A stretch of 49,264 nucleotides of DNA from Desulfoscipio geothermicus (GCA_016841905.1 JAENYF010000025.1:1-49264), one strand, 5' to 3'; positions 26,059-36,226 are shown, counted from the stretch's first letter. Program-made: numbers and translations. Notes: a model not told the origin generated them from the sequence alone.

Positions 26059-28152
26059 ATGCCCAGAGACTTTTTATTGGAAATTGGTGTTGAGGAACTG
26101 CCGGCTCGCTTTTTAGACCCGGCGCTTGCCCAATTGCATAAACTAACCGGACAAGTTTTACAGGAAAACCTGCTGGGCCATGGGGAAATTACCACTTGTG
26201 GCACCCCCCGCCGGATTACGGTTTTCGTCAATGCCGTAGAGGACAGCCAGCAATCTTTAAAACAAGAAATAAAAGGACCGGCAGTCAAGGTGGCTTTTAA
26301 CAGCGCAGGTGAGCCTACTCGGGCAGCTCTGGGTTTTGCCAAGAGCAACGGTGTAAGCGTGGAGGAATTGGTGCGCCAATCGGTAGGTCCGGTGGAATAT
26401 GTTTTTGCCATCAAACAAGCAGCAGGCCGGCCAGCTGCTGATGTGCTGCAAGAGCTTGTCCCAGCACTGATCGGAGGACTGCATTTCCCTAAACCCATGC
26501 GCTGGGGTGAGCTGGAGATGCGTTTTGCCCGCCCGATTCGCTGGCTACTGTGCCTTTTAGGCAATACTGTACTGCCTTTGAATTTAGCCGGTTTAGAGGC
26601 TGATCGCTATACATATGGACATCGTTTTTTAAGCAGAGGCAAACTGGTCGTTAACGATGCCAGCGAATACTTTGAGTTGGTGCGTGGGGCACACGTAATT
26701 GTCGAAGTAAACGAGCGCCGCGAAATTATTCACCGGCAGATTAGCGAGGCCGCGGCTAGGGAGGGCGGAATGACGGAAATTGACGCCAACCTGCTGGATG
26801 AAGTCACTAACATAGTGGAATTCCCCACTGCTTTATGCGGCAGTTTTGATCAAGATTATTTGCAATTGCCCGAAGAAGTATTAATTACTCCTATGCGGGA
26901 GCACCAGCGTTATTTTCCGGTGCGAGGTGCAGACGGCCGATTGCTGCCCCGATTTGTTGCTGTGAGTAACAGTGGAACTGATGAGGAGAGCATCAATATC
27001 ATCCGGGCCGGTAATGAAAAAGTTCTGCGGGCTCGCCTTTTTGATGCCGCTTTTTTCTGGCAGGAGGATCTCAAAACAAGCCTGGCGGACCGGGTGGAAG
27101 GACTTAAAAAAGTGGTGTTCCAGGAAAGCCTGGGTACGGTATATGAAAAAGTGCAGCGGGTTAGCACTCTGGCCGATTTATTAGCTGACCGGTTGGGTGC
27201 TAGTTTGCAAGATAAGGAGGATACTGCCCGCGCTGCTTACCTGGCCAAAGCAGATTTGTTAACTAATATGGTTTACGAATTTCCTGAACTGCAGGGTATA
27301 ATGGGCCGAGAATATGCCTTGCGCCAGGGGGAGTCATCATCAGTTGCCCGGGCGATTTATGAACATTACCTGCCCCGCTTTGCGGGCGATGAGCTACCCA
27401 TAACGTTACCGGGTGAGGTTTTGAGCATTGCTGATAAAATCGACACTATAGTGGGCTGCTACGGCTTAGGCATTATGCCCACTGGCTCACAGGATCCCTA
27501 TGCACTGCGGCGCCAGGCCTTGGGTATATGCAACATTATTCAAGACGGTAATTTGGTGATATCTATGCCAGAGATTATTGAACAGGCTTACAGCGGCTAC
27601 GCTGGCCGGGTGCAAATGACACTATCGTTGGAACAGGTGGCTGTTGAACTGGAGGAATTCTTCAGGCAGCGCCTGCGCGGTTTGTTTATCGACCGGGGAC
27701 TAGCTTACGATACAGTAGAAGCTGTATTAGCCGCCGGTATAGATGAACTGTCAGGTACCTGGCTGCGAGGGCAGGCACTGGAGAAATTCCGGTATGAACC
27801 GGCTTTTGGCGCCCTACTAACTGCCTTTACCCGGGCACATAACCTAGCCAAGAAAGCAGATGGCGACAGAGTAGAGCCGGCCTTGTTTGACTCGGCAGCT
27901 GAGCGAGAGCTTTATCAAGCTTTCCAAACGGTATCTTTATCTGCCACTGCTTCAATCAATGACAGGTCATATGGTGCGGCGCTGTCGCTGATTGCTGAGC
28001 TGCAAAAGCCTGTGGACAGCTTTTTCGGTGATGTGATGGTGATGGTGGATGATGAACGGGTGAGAAATAACCGCTTAGCCTTGTTAAAAAAAATTGCCGA
28101 TTTCATAGGCAGCATAGCCGATTTGAGTAAAATAGTAGTCCCTAATAAATAA
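26059..28152 (+). CDS. glyS: Glycyl-tRNA synthetase beta subunit
   Basis: GlyS binds and positions tRNA-Gly for the alpha subunit. The N-terminus DFLLEIGVEELPARF is diagnostic; the C-terminal region has the HD-like and anticodon-binding parts (LPGEVLSIADKIDTIVGCY, SVDSF-like PVDSFFGDVMVM). GTG 26050 is in frame, but GAAGG sits over it; ATG 26059, one base after the glyQ stop, has the right spacing. Length (697 aa) is typical. Confidence 0.97.
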   Translation: MPRDFLLEIGVEELPARFLDPALAQLHKLTGQVLQENLLGHGEITTCGTPRRITVFVNAVEDSQQSLKQEIKGPAVKVAFNSAGEPTRAALGFAKSNGVSVEELVRQSVGPVEYVFAIKQAAGRPAADVLQELVPALIGGLHFPKPMRWGELEMRFARPIRWLLCLLGNTVLPLNLAGLEADRYTYGHRFLSRGKLVVNDASEYFELVRGAHVIVEVNERREIIHRQISEAAAREGGMTEIDANLLDEVTNIVEFPTALCGSFDQDYLQLPEEVLITPMREHQRYFPVRGADGRLLPRFVAVSNSGTDEESINIIRAGNEKVLRARLFDAAFFWQEDLKTSLADRVEGLKKVVFQESLGTVYEKVQRVSTLADLLADRLGASLQDKEDTARAAYLAKADLLTNMVYEFPELQGIMGREYALRQGESSSVARAIYEHYLPRFAGDELPITLPGEVLSIADKIDTIVGCYGLGIMPTGSQDPYALRRQALGICNIIQDGNLVISMPEIIEQAYSGYAGRVQMTLSLEQVAVELEEFFRQRLRGLFIDRGLAYDTVEAVLAAGIDELSGTWLRGQALEKFRYEPAFGALLTAFTRAHNLAKKADGDRVEPALFDSAAERELYQAFQTVSLSATASINDRSYGAALSLIAELQKPVDSFFGDVMVMVDDERVRNNRLALLKKIADFIGSIADLSKIVVPNK

Positions 28153-28406
28153 GTATGCCTACTCGTGCTTATTAAGACTGTGAAATATTTTCTAGGTAAG
28201 ATAGAGTCGATGTACAATTTGATAACGATTAAGATTAAGAATAAGATGATTAAAAACCTCGTTTGCATCAAGCATCTGTTTGTTGGATATAATTTAACAA
28301 AAAAACCTTTATTAGTTAAAGGATATTTAAACTATGTATTTAATATATATTATTTAACAGAGTAAAATTAATGGTATGGCGTATTTGCTCTGCGAGGGGC
28401 GATGAT
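28153..28406. other. AT-rich spacer between glyS and ccpN
   Basis: About 250 very AT-rich bases with a small CCTTTA/TAAAGG hairpin near 28303-28322. It probably holds the ccpN promoter, but many AT hexamers make a specific call unsafe. No gene is seen. Confidence 0.4.
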
Positions 28407-29048
28407 ATGGAACTTAGCAAAAGGCAAGAAACTATTCTCGAAATAGTTAAAAAGGAAGGTCCTATCACTGGTGAACAAATAGCCGAGCGGCTGAGTCTTA
28501 CCAGGGCTACTTTGCGCCCGGACATGGCCATTTTAACTATGTCCGGCATGCTGGAGGCCCGCCCCCGGGTAGGTTATTTTTATAGCGGTAAAAAACCCGG
28601 GCAGGAGTTAGCTAAAAAACTGCATCAAATAAAGATTAACGAGGTTAAATCAGTACCCGTCGTGGTTCCTGAACAGTGTACTGTATATGATGCTGTGGTA
28701 ACCATGTTCATAGAAGACGTGGGTACCATGTTTGTTGTCCGGGAAGGCGGCTGGCTGGAAGGGGTTCTTTCCCGCAAGGATTTACTTAAAAATACTCTTG
28801 GCGGTCAGGATATACACAAACTGCCGGTAGGGGTAATTATGACCAGAATGCCCAACATTATATATGTAGAACCTGATACCTCAGTTTGGGAAGCTGCTCG
28901 CAGGTTGATCGCCCATGAGGTGGACGCTTTACCAGTAGTACGCCTAGTTAAAACAAAAGAAGGTCAAACAGATTTGGAAGTTGTGGGGCGATTTAGCAAG
29001 ACTAACGTCACTAGATTGTTCGTTGAGTTGGGCGAAGGTGGTTATTAA
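28407..29048 (+). CDS. ccpN: CcpN-type CBS-domain transcriptional repressor
   Basis: CcpN (YqzB) represses gluconeogenic genes in Bacillus when glucose is present. An N-terminal winged helix (LSKRQETILEIVKKEGPITG, RLSLTRATLRPDMAIL) is followed by two CBS domains (CTVYDAVVTMFIEDVGTMFV, and TSVWEAARRLIAHEVDALPV). ATG 28407 (MELSKRQ) follows GAGGGG and is preferred to ATG 28371. The PPDK regulator follows, the standard pairing, linking both genes to pyruvate/PEP flux. Confidence 0.92.
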   Translation: MELSKRQETILEIVKKEGPITGEQIAERLSLTRATLRPDMAILTMSGMLEARPRVGYFYSGKKPGQELAKKLHQIKINEVKSVPVVVPEQCTVYDAVVTMFIEDVGTMFVVREGGWLEGVLSRKDLLKNTLGGQDIHKLPVGVIMTRMPNIIYVEPDTSVWEAARRLIAHEVDALPVVRLVKTKEGQTDLEVVGRFSKTNVTRLFVELGEGGY

Positions 29049-29062
29049 GGAGGCGGTATCCC

Positions 29063-29896
29063 ATATCCGCGGATGTAAAACCAAGACCGGTTGTCTATAT
29101 TATCTCGGACTCCATAGGTGAAACGGCCGAACTGGTGGTTAGGGCGGCGGCCAGCCAGTTTAACGGCGGCAATGTGGAGATCCGCCGGGTACCCTATGTT
29201 AATGATACATCTGAAATTCCGGAAATTGTAGAGGAAGCCACCCATTTCAATAGTTTAATCGCGTATACGCTGGTGTTGCCCACACTAAGGGAGACAATAG
29301 CTGCAGAGGCGAAAAAACATGGCGTTATGACAGTGGATATTATGGGCCCCACGCTGGACGCCCTGACCCAGTTGGAAGGCAGCCAGCCCAAGTTAGAACC
29401 GGGGCTGGTGCGTAAGATAGACCAGGAATATTTTCGTAAAGTAGAGGCCATCGAATTTGCCGTTAAGTACGATGACGGTAAAGATCCACGGGGTATAACG
29501 CGGGCTGACCTGGTGGTTATCGGGGTAAGCCGGACTTCTAAGACACCTTTATGTATGTATTTAGCTCACAAGAGCATTAAGGTGGCCAATGTGCCGCTGG
29601 TGCCGGAAGTGGCCCCGCCCGAGGAAATTTTCAGCTTGCCCCACCACAAGGTTATTGGACTAACTATCCGCCCCAGCCAGCTCAATGAAATCAGACAGGA
29701 GCGGCTAAAATCACTGGGTTTAACTTCACATGCTGATTACGCTAGCATGGAACGTATACTGAAAGAACTGGAATACGCAAAAAAGGTAATGGAAAAAACC
29801 GGTTGTCCGGTAATCGATGTAACCAATAAAGCTGTGGAAGAAACAGCCAGCCGGGTAATGGAAATATATTATAAAGGAGAGAGGCTGGGTAGATAA
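29063..29896 (+). CDS. yqfL: PPDK regulatory kinase/pyrophosphorylase, apparent AUA start
   Basis: This bifunctional enzyme (DUF299) inactivates pyruvate phosphate dikinase by ADP-dependent phosphorylation and reactivates it by Pi-dependent removal. The conserved N-terminus VYIISDSIGETAELVVRAA and the P-loop-like GVSRTSKTPLCMYLA are intact, and 277 residues is the normal length. The first ATG/GTG/TTG in this frame (GTG 29135) lies inside the conserved beginning. Between the upstream in-frame TGA (29024) and VYIISDS no canonical start exists. The AAGGAGG site at 29047-29053 is 9 bases from ATA 29063 (reading x-SADVKPRPVVYI), so AUA appears to be the start. Confidence 0.9.
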   Translation: MSADVKPRPVVYIISDSIGETAELVVRAAASQFNGGNVEIRRVPYVNDTSEIPEIVEEATHFNSLIAYTLVLPTLRETIAAEAKKHGVMTVDIMGPTLDALTQLEGSQPKLEPGLVRKIDQEYFRKVEAIEFAVKYDDGKDPRGITRADLVVIGVSRTSKTPLCMYLAHKSIKVANVPLVPEVAPPEEIFSLPHHKVIGLTIRPSQLNEIRQERLKSLGLTSHADYASMERILKELEYAKKVMEKTGCPVIDVTNKAVEETASRVMEIYYKGERLGR

Positions 29897-30022
29897 GAGG
29901 ACGGTATTTTAACACTAGATATGTATATTTATGTGCTCTGCCTGTTCTTCCGGATGCCCATCTTTCGTTTGGCTGCCGTCAGACTATAGTGAAAAAGGGT
30001 TAACTCTGCGCAGTATACTTAA

Positions 30023-30074
30023 TATTTTTTACAAAATAAGAAGGCCATCTGGCCTTCTTATTTTGTAAAAAATA
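30023..30074 (+). terminator. Very long perfect hairpin, bidirectional terminator
   Basis: A perfect 24-bp inverted repeat with a 4-base ATCT loop. The tip is GAAGGCC/GGCCTTC and both outer arms are A/T runs (TATTTTTTACAAAATAA and its complement), so a T-run follows the GC stem on either strand. It ends the yqfL transcript. Confidence 0.8.
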
Positions 30075-30206
30075 GGGTTGTACTATCAGCTTTTCAGGCT
30101 GGCATAAATATTATTAAACTAACAGGAAATTGGGAAAAAATATAGAAGTATAATAAATCTATCTTTTACAGTTTAAGTTGCATTATTGGCTGGGCGGGTG
30201 AAGCGG

Positions 30207-30785
30207 GTGCAGCAATTACGTCTTTTTTGGGCTGTAAATTTACCACTCGAGATAAAACGGAAACTGGCAGGTTTACAGGCTTATTTTCAAAGTACACTGG
30301 CAAATGTTAAATGGGTTGAGCAGCAAAACCTGCATTTGACTGTAAAATTTTTAGGTGCTGTTGATGACAGACGGGTTATTGAAATCACCCGGGCTGTTGC
30401 TGAAGCGACTGTTGGTACGGGTAGTTTTGAGCTGTCTTTAGGAGGTCTTGGCTTCTTCCCTAGTCCACGTCGCCCCCGTGTCTTTTGGGTAGGAGTACAG
30501 GGTGAGCTGGACAAGCTCCGGTTACTGCACCAGCAGGTGGAGGAATGCCTGGCTGCGCTTGGCTGGGCATTGGACAGTCAAACCTTTGTTCCGCATTTAA
30601 CCCTTGGCCGGTTGCGAACACCCCAAGGCAGCGAAGGGCTGGTGAGCAAGGTTGATGAAATTGGCTCAGATTGGGGTGTTAGCAGTATAACTATATCGAA
30701 TATTAATTTAATGAAAAGCTTATTAACCCCCAAAGGACCGATTTATCAGGTGTTGAATTCGATAAGATTAGATGCCTCAAAATAA
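30207..30785 (+). CDS. thpR: RNA 2',3'-cyclic phosphodiesterase (LigT/ThpR)
   Basis: ThpR opens 2',3'-cyclic phosphates on RNA ends (2H phosphoesterase). The two HxTx motifs are HLTV (LHLTVKFLG) and HLTL (FVPHLTLGR), with RPRVFWVGV between. The frame is open from TTG 30186, with GTG at 30198 and 30207; a GGGCGGG site at 30192-30198 favours GTG 30207 (MQQLRLFWAVNLP). It stands alone after a strong terminator. Confidence 0.9.
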   Translation: MQQLRLFWAVNLPLEIKRKLAGLQAYFQSTLANVKWVEQQNLHLTVKFLGAVDDRRVIEITRAVAEATVGTGSFELSLGGLGFFPSPRRPRVFWVGVQGELDKLRLLHQQVEECLAALGWALDSQTFVPHLTLGRLRTPQGSEGLVSKVDEIGSDWGVSSITISNINLMKSLLTPKGPIYQVLNSIRLDASK

Positions 30786-30945
30786 ACCTGGTTAATATTG
30801 AAACGGTATTATGGTCATAAATACGATTAAAGTGCATAAGCTTTATAAATTCTTGGCAGACCCTATGTTAGTTGAGTTTTTGACTTCAAATATTCAGATG
30901 TACCCTACCTAAGTCGAGAATTTATTGATGGAAAGAAGGGATTCC

Positions 30946-31551
30946 GTGCTTATTGTTGCTATAAATGGCAGTCCTAATGCTGAAGGTAATACAGCACTGA
31001 TGCTCCGTGCTGCATTGGAAGAAGTAACAGCTGCCGGCGGCGAGGGGTATTTTATACAAGTTTCTGAATTGCTGTCTAAGGCCAAGGTGCCCTATTGCAT
31101 AGTGTGCTCCAATCCCTGCGAAGGTAAGTGTTTCCGCGACACACCGCTTGAAGAAGCCTACAAACTGTTGCGTCGCTGTGACGGTATTATTATAGGAAGC
31201 CCGGTATATTTCTGCACTGTATCAGCTCAGCTTAAAGCTTTTTGGGATAAAACCCGTTATCTGCGCAAGGATAAAGCATTGTTAAATGTGGTAGGTGGAG
31301 CATTGTCGGTGGCCGCGGGGCGCTTTGGTGGCCAGGAAACTACTCTGCGGGCGTTGCAGGACATGATGTTTTGTCAAGGTATGACCGTGGTGGGGGATGG
31401 GTTCATTGATGAAGATGCCGGACATCTGGGTGCCTGCGCCCAGCGATTCGTTAAGGATGACCCGGATGGGCTGAAACGTACCCGTATTTTAGCGCGACGA
31501 GTGCTGGAAGTGGCGCGGGCTACTGCTAACCTGCGTGCCCACCGAACCTAG
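30946..31551 (+). CDS. Flavodoxin-like NAD(P)H-dependent FMN reductase
   Basis: Members bind FMN and reduce quinones, iron or other acceptors. The N-terminal beta-strand and phosphate loop AINGSPNAEGNTALM, a CX2CX3C-type cysteine cluster (CIVCSNPCEGKC) and GIIIGSPVYFCTVSAQLKAF are typical of the iron-sulfur-flavoprotein-like branch. GTG 30946 has AAGGG 5 bases ahead and starts the fold; ATG 30928 is an alternative with a weaker site. The precise substrate cannot be told. Confidence 0.85.
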   Translation: MLIVAINGSPNAEGNTALMLRAALEEVTAAGGEGYFIQVSELLSKAKVPYCIVCSNPCEGKCFRDTPLEEAYKLLRRCDGIIIGSPVYFCTVSAQLKAFWDKTRYLRKDKALLNVVGGALSVAAGRFGGQETTLRALQDMMFCQGMTVVGDGFIDEDAGHLGACAQRFVKDDPDGLKRTRILARRVLEVARATANLRAHRT

Positions 31552-31575
31552 GGGAAATAAAAGTATGGTTTAACC

Positions 31576-31611
31576 TACCCCCGCTGGTCGTTCAATAGAC
31601 TGACGGGGGTA
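31576..31611 (+). terminator. Terminator after the flavodoxin gene
   Basis: TACCCCCG / CGGGGGTA with a 20-base loop, in which GTC/GAC also pair, then ACTTATTTTAT. Confidence 0.7.
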
Positions 31612-31856
31612 ACTTATTTTATCGCTATACCTTTACATATTACAACAGCTTTAAGAAAGTGAACACCTGGGGTGTAAGCTTGGAGCAGGAAACCCACCAA
31701 AAGTGGAGAAATATCCTACAGATAGGGGAGCGGCGCTAAGATTCCGGAAAACAGCTTTTCAGATATAATTATAGTTTTAAGAATTTGTTTATAAAGATAG
31801 CCATTTAGTAAATGCTATTATCTGGGTAAAATAACTATTCAGGGGATGGGGAACGG
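31612..31856. other. Intergenic region before dgt with small hairpins
   Basis: About 245 bases with ACACC/GGTGT and CCAC/GTGG mini-hairpins and a GC-richer core (31660-31760) in an AT-rich background. It could hold a short structured RNA or dgt leader, but I could not match a known class. No open frame is supported. Confidence 0.25.
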
Positions 31857-32933
31857 GTGGAAATTCGCCAGCATACCGAAGCAATGGAAGAGAATGATTT
31901 ATCCCCCTTTGCCGCGCGCAGCAATCGCTCAGTTGGTCGTCGTATTCCCGAAGAGCCTTGTCAGATCAGAACAGCATACCAGCGCGACCGGGACAGAATC
32001 ATCCATTCCAAAGCATTCCGCCGCCTCAAACACAAAACCCAGGTTTTTATTAGCCCCGAAGGTGATCATTACCGTACCAGGCTCACCCATACTTTGGAGG
32101 TTTCCCAAATTGCCCGTACGGTAGCCCGGGCGCTGTGTTTAAACGAGGATATCACCGAGGCGATAGCGCTGGGGCATGACCTGGGGCATACCCCTTTTGG
32201 TCACGCTGGCGAAAGCGCCCTTAATGACATTATGCCTGGTGGCTTCAAACATAACCAGCAAAGCTTACGGGTAGTGGAAGATTTGGAGGGGGGTACGGGG
32301 CTTAATCTAACCTGGGAAGTGTGTGACGGCATTTTAAATCACACAGGTCCAGGGCTTCCGTCTACTCTTGAAGGCCAGGTGGTAAGAATAGCCGATCGGG
32401 TGGCTTATATAAATCATGATATTGACGATGCTATCCGGGGCGGAATTTTACAGGTAAAGAATTTGCCGTCTTTTTGCCTTGATGTATTAGGACGGGAACA
32501 CCGTACTCGTATAAATACAATGGTGATGGATTTAATTGTGACCAGTTGGAACAAACACCAAATCGCTATGAGTAATCAAGTACAGCAGGCTACAGATAAA
32601 TTGAGGCAATTTCTATTTGAACATGTCTACATCTATGCCGAGGCCCTAGAAGAAGAGTCTAAAGCCCGGCATATACTGCAGCATCTCTTTGTCCATTGTG
32701 TCAAGTTCCCACAAGACCTGCCTGCCGAACTCCAAGGTCAGACCGTGGGCGTGGAACGGGCGGTATGTGACTACATAGCGGGGATGACTGACCGCTATGC
32801 AATTGCCCAGTTTAAACAATTGTTTATTCCTCGCTCCTTTGCTATTCCCGACAGTAGTTTTACTGCACTCGGTCTAGGGGTAAACAAAAAAAATGTCGAG
32901 TCCGGAAGGAAAATTTATGGTGATAGCGAATAA
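31857..32933 (+). CDS. dgt: dGTPase (HD-domain triphosphohydrolase)
   Basis: The enzyme hydrolyses dNTPs (dGTP) to nucleoside and triphosphate. The HD metal site is seen as RLTHTLEVSQIARTVARAL, HDLGHTPFGHAGE and ADRVAYINHDIDDA. The RRIPEEPCQIRTAYQRDRDR N-terminal motif is typical. GTG 31857 follows GGGGATGGGGAACG. 358 residues fits the type found before dnaG in Clostridia. Confidence 0.93.
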   Translation: MEIRQHTEAMEENDLSPFAARSNRSVGRRIPEEPCQIRTAYQRDRDRIIHSKAFRRLKHKTQVFISPEGDHYRTRLTHTLEVSQIARTVARALCLNEDITEAIALGHDLGHTPFGHAGESALNDIMPGGFKHNQQSLRVVEDLEGGTGLNLTWEVCDGILNHTGPGLPSTLEGQVVRIADRVAYINHDIDDAIRGGILQVKNLPSFCLDVLGREHRTRINTMVMDLIVTSWNKHQIAMSNQVQQATDKLRQFLFEHVYIYAEALEEESKARHILQHLFVHCVKFPQDLPAELQGQTVGVERAVCDYIAGMTDRYAIAQFKQLFIPRSFAIPDSSFTALGLGVNKKNVESGRKIYGDSE

Positions 32934-32983
32934 ATGTTACACGACCAATATGTTGCCGGTCGTTGTGATTAGAAGGTGTAATA

Positions 32984-34789
32984 ATGGGAGGTCTTATTCC
33001 AGAAGAGATTGTTGAGAATATTCGGCTGCGTACTGATATTGTGCAGATAATTTCTGATTATGTAACGCTTCAAAAAAAAGGTCGCAATTACGTGGGCTTT
33101 TGTCCGTTCCACCGGGAATCTGATCCATCATTTACAGTTACGCCGGACAAACAAATTTTTCATTGTTTTGGCTGTAATGCTGGTGGCAATGTTTTTAAGT
33201 TCATCATGTTACAGCACAATTTATCATTCCCTGAAGCGGTGAAAATGCTGGGGGAAAAGGTCGGGGTAGACGTTCCCGATCGTTACAGTCCTCAGGTTCG
33301 GGAGCGTTTGCGTCGGGAGGAAAAAGCGTGGCAAATAAACGCCCTGGCCAGAGATTTTTATCAAAGTGTACTGCTGCAACACCCCGAGGCTGCTATGGCC
33401 AGGGATTACATCACCGGTCGGGGCATTACTGCGGATATTATTAAGGATTTTGGCCTTGGTTACGCACCTGCAGCATGGGATGCGTTAATTAAGTTCATGA
33501 GGAGCAAGGGCATCAGTGTGCCTGACCTGTTGAAAGTAGGATTATCCGTTAGCGGGGACCGCAAGGCATATGACCGGTTTCGGTCACGCTTAATGTTTCC
33601 CATAGCAGATGCCCGGGGGAGGGTAGTCGGTTTTGGCGGGCGGGTGTTGGGTGAGGGATTGCCCAAATATTTAAACACTGCAGAAACGGATTTTTTTAGT
33701 AAAGGTAAAATATTGTATGGTCTTGACCGGGCTAGACAAGCCATTCGAGATATGGGCTACGTTATAATTACCGAAGGCTATATGGATACCATAGCTGCTC
33801 ACCAGTTTGGCATGAGCAATACAGTAGCCTCGCTGGGAACTAGTATGTCAAGGGAACACGGGCAATTGCTAATGAACTACACCAGGGAAGTGATTATTGC
33901 TTACGATGCCGACGCTGCGGGAGTGGCGGCTGCAGTGCGTGGACTGGATTTATTACAGGATCTGGGCTTTCGGGTGAGAGTACTTTCCCTGCCTGAAGGC
34001 AAAGACCCGGATGAATTTTTACGAGCCCGGGGATTGGACCAGTGGAGGCAGCAGGTGGAAAACGCCACACCATTGGTAGAGTTTAAAATACAAAGAGCCC
34101 TGGCTAAATATAGAAACGGACCTCTGTTCAGGGATGCAGTATTAGAAGAAGTACTACCCGCCCTGGCCTCGATGTCCGGTGAATTGGAAAAGAACGAAGC
34201 TATTCGGCTGGTGGCTGCTAGATTATTTACCAGTTACCATGTAGTAGCGGAACAGCTCCAAAGATTTACCAATAATAACCGAAAAAATGCAACCACACCG
34301 GATAAAATTGCTAAAATTAAGCATAATATTAATATTAAAAGAATTAACGACGATTTTGGCAAAAAAGCCGAATATGGATTGATACGGTTAATCCTGGAAG
34401 ATAATAATTTAGTAGATACCGTTGCCAGTGCTTTACCGGGCAATTTTTTTCAGGATGAGTTTTGCCGTGAAATTTACACTAAGACATTGGATATATATAA
34501 GCGGTCTTATTCGTATACTTTATCTGCTGTGCTTGATTACCTGGAAGAGGAGTATCAGAAAAAGTTGAGCGCTATGTTAATGGAACCGATTCCCGGTGAA
34601 AACCCGGACATGATGGTGCACGCGTATATTAATGCTATCAAAAGACGGCAATTGCAGGAGAAACGCCGGCAATTGCAGGATGCGTTGGCTATCGCAGAAA
34701 AAGCCGGGGATGATGAGGAAATAATACGCATTTTGCGCGAAATTGGTTTTACTGATCAAACCCTGAAGGGAGGGGAAATGCTGCAATGA
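32984..34789 (+). CDS. dnaG: DNA primase
   Basis: DnaG lays RNA primers for replication. The CHC2 zinc ribbon ([18 protein letters not shown], then HCFGCNAGG), the TOPRIM region ([27 protein letters not shown]) and a C-terminal DnaB-binding helical domain are visible. ATG 32984 has AAGGTG. rpoD overlaps its end (ATGA), the conserved macromolecular-synthesis arrangement. Confidence 0.97.
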   Translation: MGGLIPEEIVENIRLRTDIVQIISDYVTLQKKGRNYVGFCPFHRESDPSFTVTPDKQIFHCFGCNAGGNVFKFIMLQHNLSFPEAVKMLGEKVGVDVPDRYSPQVRERLRREEKAWQINALARDFYQSVLLQHPEAAMARDYITGRGITADIIKDFGLGYAPAAWDALIKFMRSKGISVPDLLKVGLSVSGDRKAYDRFRSRLMFPIADARGRVVGFGGRVLGEGLPKYLNTAETDFFSKGKILYGLDRARQAIRDMGYVIITEGYMDTIAAHQFGMSNTVASLGTSMSREHGQLLMNYTREVIIAYDADAAGVAAAVRGLDLLQDLGFRVRVLSLPEGKDPDEFLRARGLDQWRQQVENATPLVEFKIQRALAKYRNGPLFRDAVLEEVLPALASMSGELEKNEAIRLVAARLFTSYHVVAEQLQRFTNNNRKNATTPDKIAKIKHNINIKRINDDFGKKAEYGLIRLILEDNNLVDTVASALPGNFFQDEFCREIYTKTLDIYKRSYSYTLSAVLDYLEEEYQKKLSAMLMEPIPGENPDMMVHAYINAIKRRQLQEKRRQLQDALAIAEKAGDDEEIIRILREIGFTDQTLKGGEMLQ

Positions 34790-35904
34790 GCAGGGAGAGC
34801 TCCAGAAAAACACAAATCACCAAAGACATTAAGGACTTAATAGAGAAGGGCAAAAAACGGGGAGCATTGACATACCAAGAAGTCATGGATAATTTACAAG
34901 GCATAGAGCTTACCCCCGAGCAAATTGATGATGTATACGAGAAATTGTCCGCTTTAGGTATTGAAGTGGTTCCTGATGTTCATGACATAGATACCATTAA
35001 CGTTTCTTCCGTTGAAGAAGAGGATAACGATTCCGGTGAAGATGTAGAAGTTGATTTGACTATCCCCGAAGGCGTTGGTATAGATGATCCCGTGCGCATG
35101 TACCTTAAGGAAATCGGTCGTGTGCCTTTGCTGACACCTGAAAGAGAAGTGGAACTGGCCAAGCGCATGGAGCAGGGCGACGAAGAAGCTAAACGTCTTT
35201 TGGCCGAAGCCAATCTGCGCTTGGTGGTCAGTATTGCCAAACGTTATGTAGGTCGTGGTATGTTATTTTTGGATTTGATTCAAGAAGGTAATCTGGGGCT
35301 GATTAAGGCCGTGGAAAAGTTTGATTTTCGCAAGGGCTTTAAATTCAGCACCTATGCAACCTGGTGGATTAGGCAGGCAATCACCAGGGCTATTGCAGAC
35401 CAGGCTCGGACGATTCGTATTCCTGTGCACATGGTGGAAACCATCAACAAATTAATCCGGGTGAGCAGGCAACTGCTGCAAGAGTTGGGACGCGAGCCGT
35501 TACCCGAAGAAATTGCCAAAGAAATGGGTATTTCCGAGGATAAGGTGCGTGAAATATTAAAGATTGCCCAGGAACCTGTATCACTGGAAACCCCTATTGG
35601 TGAGGAAGAGGATTCCCACCTGGGTGATTTTATTGAGGACCATGATGCCCGGGCTCCGGCTGAGGAGGCTTCGTTTACCTTACTCCGGGAGCAGTTGGAT
35701 GATGTGCTGACCACGCTTACCGACCGGGAGCAAAAGGTGCTGCGACTGCGTTTTGGGCTGGATGATGGCCGGGCGCGCACTCTTGAAGAAGTAGGCCAGA
35801 AGTTTGGTGTCACCCGGGAGCGGATCAGACAAATTGAAGCTAAAACGCTAAGAAAACTGCGCCATCCCAGCCGTAGTAAAAAACTTAAAGACTACTTGGA
35901 TTAG
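34786..35904 (+). CDS. rpoD: RNA polymerase primary sigma factor SigA
   Basis: SigA directs RNA polymerase to vegetative promoters. Region 1.1 is at the N-terminus ([20 protein letters not shown]), followed by [11 protein letters not shown] (1.2), the region 2 block [20 protein letters not shown], region 3, and region 4 with [20 protein letters not shown]. The ATG overlaps the dnaG stop. Acidic spacer at about residues 75-100. Confidence 0.97.
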   Translation: MSRESSRKTQITKDIKDLIEKGKKRGALTYQEVMDNLQGIELTPEQIDDVYEKLSALGIEVVPDVHDIDTINVSSVEEEDNDSGEDVEVDLTIPEGVGIDDPVRMYLKEIGRVPLLTPEREVELAKRMEQGDEEAKRLLAEANLRLVVSIAKRYVGRGMLFLDLIQEGNLGLIKAVEKFDFRKGFKFSTYATWWIRQAITRAIADQARTIRIPVHMVETINKLIRVSRQLLQELGREPLPEEIAKEMGISEDKVREILKIAQEPVSLETPIGEEEDSHLGDFIEDHDARAPAEEASFTLLREQLDDVLTTLTDREQKVLRLRFGLDDGRARTLEEVGQKFGVTRERIRQIEAKTLRKLRHPSRSKKLKDYLD

Positions 35905-35928
35905 CTAAATTTTACTTGATATATTCTA

Positions 35929-35957
35929 TTGACCGAGGGGTAGGATTAATGTATAAT
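35929..35957 (+). promoter_or_regulatory. Sigma-A promoter of the tRNA cluster
   Basis: TTGACC (35929-35934), 17 bases, TATAAT (35952-35957). The first tRNA begins 14 bases after the -10, a strong stable-RNA promoter. Confidence 0.85.
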
Positions 35958-35971
35958 AACTGCTGTAGCGT

Positions 35972-36046
35972 TCCTCGATAGCTCAACGGTAGAGCATCCG
36001 GCTGTTAACCGGAGGGTTGCTGGTTCGAATCCAGCTCGGGGAGCCA
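35972..36046 (+). tRNA. tRNA-Asn (anticodon GTT)
   Basis: Acceptor TCCTCGA pairs with TCGGGGA (one G-T pair), the anticodon loop is CTGTTAA, the T-loop GGTTCGAATCC, and CCA is encoded. First gene of a five-tRNA operon. Confidence 0.95.
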
Positions 36047-36054
36047 ATCCCTCT

Positions 36055-36129
36055 GGGCCCATAGCTCAACGGTAGAGCATCCGGCTCATAACCGGCTGGT
36101 TCTAGGTTCGAATCCTAGTGGGCCCACCA
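36055..36129 (+). tRNA. tRNA with CAT anticodon (Met-type)
   Basis: Acceptor GGGCCCA/TGGGCCC, anticodon loop CTCATAA, encoded CCA. A CAT anticodon may be elongator Met or lysidine-modified Ile2; I cannot separate these by sequence with certainty. Confidence 0.93.
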
Positions 36130-36147
36130 GTAGTAAGAAGCTTAATT

Positions 36148-36223
36148 GGCCCCATGGTCAAGAGGCCTAAGACACCGCCCTTTCACGGCGGTAACCCGGG
36201 TTCGAATCCCGGTGGGGTCACCA
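36148..36223 (+). tRNA. tRNA-Glu (anticodon TTC)
   Basis: Acceptor GGCCCCA/TGGGGTC, anticodon loop CTTTCAC, T-arm CCGGGTTCGAATCCCGG, encoded CCA. Confidence 0.95.
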
Positions 36224-36226
36224 CAA

